This document shows positions 7,520 to 10,144 of a stretch of DNA of 10,144 bases, piece by piece. Source of the DNA: Bacteroidales bacterium (GTDB lineage Bacteria; Bacteroidota; Bacteroidia; Bacteroidales; UBA4181). The DNA is taken from NCBI GenBank assembly GCA_028700615.1, contig JAQVSH010000050.1, forward strand, positions 1 through 10,144. Reading direction: 5' to 3'. Within the stretch, counting starts at the first letter, position 1. Every line of letters begins with the position of its first letter. The translations under genes were made by a program, and so were the position numbers. The notes beneath the pieces were generated by a model that saw only the letters and a list, made by a program, of their open reading frames with translations, did not search any database and was not told the DNA's origin.

Positions 7520-8761
7520 TCACCATTTAAGACTTGCTGCTAAACTGACAATTTTATTGATTTTATCTCTATTCGAAATATCATTTGTGAATATAATAAA
7601 ACCAAGATTTTCATCCGGAATGAGTTGCATTTTCGTATAAAATCCCGGGCCTCCCCCATCATGTTGGATTACCAATCGTCCCGAATCTGACCATGTTTGC
7701 CAGGCATATCCTTGTCGGAAACTATCTTGCGTTTTTTGATCTTTTGTCTTCTTGTATCCATCATGGGTCATCATAAAAACTGACTCCTTTGAAAGAATCC
7801 GTGTACCATCCAGCTCCCCATGATTCAGATAGGCCATGGCTAATCGTGATGCATCCGCCGACGAACCTATAAGTCCGGAAGGAGGTGTCTGGTCGTTGTA
7901 AAAGCGATTAAACCAAATATGATTTTGAGAGAATTCCCGGACAATCTTTCCGCGTACAAAAGGAAGCATAATAGTATTGAAATTGAAAACCGGATTGGAG
8001 CCCGCGGCCTCATAGGGTTCCATCGCCTTTGTGTATATAAAATCAGTATGATTCATGCCCAGGGGGACAAGAATGTTTTGCCGGACATACTCTTCATATG
8101 TCTGGCCCGAAACTTTTTCTATGATGGCACCCAATACCATATATCCGATATTGGTGTACTGCGAATAATGGCCAGGCTCAAACATAAGCTTAGAATACTT
8201 AGGAAGTATTCTTTTTACAAAATCAGTTTGATTAACAGAAGGTTCTCCTTCATAATGGACCCAGTTTACCAAATCAAATGTTGCATCGGGTATGCCTGAA
8301 CTGTGGTTAAGGAGATCCCGGATCGTTACAATTTTGCTTGAGTCTGAGGGGTATTTGACTTTGAAAAAGGGAAGATACCGAACTACCGGATCATCCAATT
8401 GAAGCGCACCTTTTTCCTGAAGTTGAAAAACCGCCATTGCAGTAACAATTTTAGTCATTGAATACCAATGATAAACAGCATCAGGTGTAGCGGGAATTTT
8501 ACGTGGATGGTCGGCCCAACCGAATCCTTTGCTATAAATAATTTGGTCGTTTCTGACAACTATAAATGAAATCCCCTGAGGTGTACCAAAATCGGTTAGT
8601 TTCTGCATGTACGCGTCAAGTTCTGCAATGCTTTGAATAGAATCCGGAGGGTTGGGGGATTTAGGCCAGACCAGCACAATGACGATAACAAAGAATAATA
8701 AAAGCCCTGACATAATTTGCCATTTCTTCCAGTTTCTATTTTTTAGGAATATTGCCTTCAT
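7520..8761 (-). CDS. Beta-lactamase-fold serine hydrolase (class C / S12-like), membrane anchored
   Basis: Starting at the ATG at 8761 gives 413 residues. The only longer start is a TTG at 8800 and is not favoured. One membrane helix at about residues 18-32 (GLLLFFVIVIVLVW) acts as a signal anchor, placing the catalytic domain in the periplasm. All three active-site motifs of the serine beta-lactamase/penicillin-binding fold are present: SMTK (Ser101, Lys104), YTN (Tyr202, Asn204) and HDGG (His367) in place of KTG. RDLLNHSSGIPD and PLGMNHTDF are further family landmarks. HxG in the third motif is typical of S12-type esterases and D-aminopeptidases rather than proven antibiotic-resistance enzymes, so drug hydrolysis should not be assumed. 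The C-terminus LAASLKW is where such proteins normally end, so it looks complete. It is followed at once by the DUF1003-like remnant. Confidence 0.9.
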   Translation of the reverse strand: MKAIFLKNRNWKKWQIMSGLLLFFVIVIVLVWPKSPNPPDSIQSIAELDAYMQKLTDFGTPQGISFIVVRNDQIIYSKGFGWADHPRKIPATPDAVYHWYSMTKIVTAMAVFQLQEKGALQLDDPVVRYLPFFKVKYPSDSSKIVTIRDLLNHSSGIPDATFDLVNWVHYEGEPSVNQTDFVKRILPKYSKLMFEPGHYSQYTNIGYMVLGAIIEKVSGQTYEEYVRQNILVPLGMNHTDFIYTKAMEPYEAAGSNPVFNFNTIMLPFVRGKIVREFSQNHIWFNRFYNDQTPPSGLIGSSADASRLAMAYLNHGELDGTRILSKESVFMMTHDGYKKTKDQKTQDSFRQGYAWQTWSDSGRLVIQHDGGGPGFYTKMQLIPDENLGFIIFTNDISNRDKINKIVSLAASLKW

Positions 8762-8878
8762 CGAATGACTGATTAATGTATCTGGGGATGATACCTTCAA
8801 CTAATAAATAAGAAGTTGAAATACTTTTTTCATTAGGAGTGAGTGTTTCTAATTTAAGGTTCTGTCATGCAGGAGTTT

Positions 8879-9733
8879 TTATTTATCATTTTTCAAATGT
8901 TCTGTATTAATCCAGTATAAATCTCCAAGCCATTTATCATTCTCCTGCCAATTTCGAGTGAAAAATAAATATTTTCCATCAAGTGTAATGGTTGGACAAA
9001 TATCCCTTAATTCTGTGTTAATCTTTTCTCCAAGATTTCTTGGATTATCCCATTGTCCATCATCATCCATATAACTAATGTATAAATCTGCCCCACCGAA
9101 TCCTCCCTCTCTATCTGAATTGAAAATCATAAAGTCTCCCTTGATTGAAATATATGGATGAAAATTGTTTGAAGTAGGCTGATTGATAGGTTCTGGCATC
9201 TCTCTGGCAGTTTGATATTCTCCATTTGTTAATTCAGATACAAATATTTTAGTTCTATTATCAACGAATCGACTAAAGAATATTTTTCCATCCATTGTCA
9301 TTGAAGCATAGAATTCATAAGCATCTGTGTTAATCGATGATGGTAATTTTATAGGTTTATCTGTGCTATCGCCACTAATCGATGAAATCCAAATATCACC
9401 ATCACCATACAATACTTTTGTGCCATCAGGAGTTAATATAGCCTCTCTTCCATTAAAAAGAGTAGGCATTGGTTCAGTCCATCCTCCATCAATCTTTGAA
9501 ATCAAAAATATCTTTCTGTCGGGGTCACGAGTGAATAATATTTTGTTTCCATCAAAAGTAATTGCACATGTATGTTCGTTACTCATTGGTAAAGAAATCA
9601 AATCAGGTCTGAAAATTCTTGAATTATCAATAGGAAGTGTATCTATTGTTGAATAATCAATCGAATTAAGATCTTGTGAATTTGAAATTCTAAAAATCAG
9701 TAAATAAATAATGATTAGAATTGCTTTTTTCAT
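8879..9733 (-). CDS. Secreted PD40 (WD40-like) beta-propeller protein
   Basis: This 284-residue protein starts at the ATG at 9733 with a signal peptide (MKKAILIIIYLLIFRISNSQ). An in-frame TTG at 9781 would only add non-signal residues. Five PD40 (TolB-type) blades can be seen as repeats of a hydrophobic-TxDGxxxxF pattern: AITFDGNKILFTRD (57-70), AILTPDGTKVLYG (98-110), ASMTMDGKIFFSR (143-155), PYISIKGDFMIFNSD (193-207) and PTITLDGKYLFFTRN (247-261). SDREGGFGGADLYIS (206-220) is the usual PD40 signature. Many Bacteroidota PD40 proteins carry a C-terminal OmpA domain; this one has none and ends after the last blade. A binding or scaffolding role in the periplasm or at the surface is inferred; no ligand can be named. 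The gene is strikingly AT-rich (bases 9661-9720 contain 12 G or C) against its upstream neighbour. Confidence 0.85.
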   Translation of the reverse strand: MKKAILIIIYLLIFRISNSQDLNSIDYSTIDTLPIDNSRIFRPDLISLPMSNEHTCAITFDGNKILFTRDPDRKIFLISKIDGGWTEPMPTLFNGREAILTPDGTKVLYGDGDIWISSISGDSTDKPIKLPSSINTDAYEFYASMTMDGKIFFSRFVDNRTKIFVSELTNGEYQTAREMPEPINQPTSNNFHPYISIKGDFMIFNSDREGGFGGADLYISYMDDDGQWDNPRNLGEKINTELRDICPTITLDGKYLFFTRNWQENDKWLGDLYWINTEHLKNDK

Positions 9734-9788
9734 GGTGAGTGCAATAAAATGGCGGCTAAGGCGAGAAAAACTTTTGGCCAAGAGGGAG

Positions 9789-10144
9789 CTATTGTAAGCT
9801 TTTCCAGGCGGTTTCCATCATGATGAAAAAAGCCTGGGCTTCGGTAGAAGTTCCCGGACGGTTAAAATAGGGAGAGCCGCAGGCCCCCTGTATCAATCCG
9901 TATTCATCCATTTTGGACAAAGCTCCGGCTCTCATTTTTTGTCCGGCGTCCAGATACGACTGATCGAGCCAACCGGATTTGACCCCTTTGAAAATAGAAA
10001 ATGCAAGCATCTGACCCAGATTGGTCTCCACAAAGGACTCCGGATCATCCACATTGTCGTGAAAAAGCCCGTCAGGTCTCATATGGGCAATGCATCCGTC
10101 GAGTAAGTCTTTGGCGCACGCGGCCAAAGATTCTTTAACGGGTT
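9789..10144 (-). CDS. GH88/GH105-like unsaturated glycuronyl hydrolase, C-terminal part (5' partial)
   Basis: The frame is open from the window edge to the TAG at 9789-9791 and gives about 117 residues; the TTG at 10127 is an internal leucine, not a start. The motif DGLFHDNVDDPESFVETN resembles the DGLW-x-x-x-x-DxPxSYxETS segment of the six-hairpin alpha/alpha-barrel families GH88 and GH105. These hydrolyse unsaturated uronyl ends left by polysaccharide lyases, for example from rhamnogalacturonan. It is followed by the helix AFSIFKGVKSGWLDQSY and by GACGSPYFNRPGTSTEAQAFF, which resembles the end of related proteins. The catalytic residues lie in the missing N-terminal part, so the exact family and activity are not certain. 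Its composition is close to that of the core genes (28 G or C in 9901-9960). The PD40 gene starts 55 bases downstream on the same strand and could be co-transcribed. Confidence 0.7.
   Translation of the reverse strand, partial: PVKESLAACAKDLLDGCIAHMRPDGLFHDNVDDPESFVETNLGQMLAFSIFKGVKSGWLDQSYLDAGQKMRAGALSKMDEYGLIQGACGSPYFNRPGTSTEAQAFFIMMETAWKSLQ

Noticed and set aside
7520..8761. Antibiotic-resistance beta-lactamase
   Set aside because: The third motif is HDGG rather than KTG and the protein has an N-terminal anchor; S12-type peptidases or esterases share this pattern, so resistance is not supported.
8762..8878. Open frame in the gap upstream of the beta-lactamase-fold gene (LETLTPNEKSISTSYLLVEG)
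   Set aside because: It has no start codon, matches no family I recognise and ends inside the next gene; it may be a fossil but cannot be supported.
9789..10144. Truncated glycosidase pseudogene
   Set aside because: The frame is open to the window edge, so the missing N-terminus is explained by the window boundary.

Overview
The window looks like a chromosomal segment of a Bacteroidota bacterium, probably of the order Bacteroidales. The evidence is a BF3164-type propeller lipoprotein, a Tat-exported Gfo/Idh/MocA oxidoreductase with a lipobox, a lone PD40-repeat protein, a GH88/GH105-like hydrolase, an absence of clear Shine-Dalgarno sites, and several TAnnTTTG-like -7 boxes. No species can be named. 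There are no rRNA or tRNA genes, CRISPR arrays, transposases or origins that I can see.

Layout. Positions 1-142 hold the 3' end of a plus-strand iron-sulfur (CCG-type) protein. It converges, with an 11-base gap, on a minus-strand BF3164-like lipoprotein gene (154-1164). A strong hairpin terminator at 1290-1325 separates that gene from the exported oxidoreductase (1345-2673, minus). Next comes serine acetyltransferase cysE (2808-3653, minus). It is divergent from dusB (3772-4797, plus, GTG start), whose stop overlaps the start of an alpha/beta hydrolase (4794-5603, plus), so these two form one operon.

From about 5604 to 9733 the sequence is visibly AT-richer and holds three minus-strand genes for exported or membrane-anchored proteins: a GGPG/S33-type alpha/beta hydrolase (5791-7374), a serine beta-lactamase-fold hydrolase (7520-8761) and a PD40 propeller protein (8879-9733). 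Composition returns toward that of the core genes in the last gene, a GH88/GH105-like glycosidase that runs off the window (9789-10144, minus). The three-gene block reads as accessory DNA set between core genes.

The most unusual feature is at the hydrolase/beta-lactamase junction (about 7375-7518). The bases upstream of the hydrolase signal peptide encode, in the same frame, what looks like the C-terminal tail of a DUF1003 membrane protein, cut off right at the beta-lactamase stop codon. The hydrolase start codon appears to come from that remnant. This is best read as a recombination scar and possible gene-fusion event. I did not find a convincing undescribed multi-gene defence or biosynthetic system. 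The intergenic stretches are all under 300 bases; 5604-5790 and 8762-8878 hold no feature I can support.
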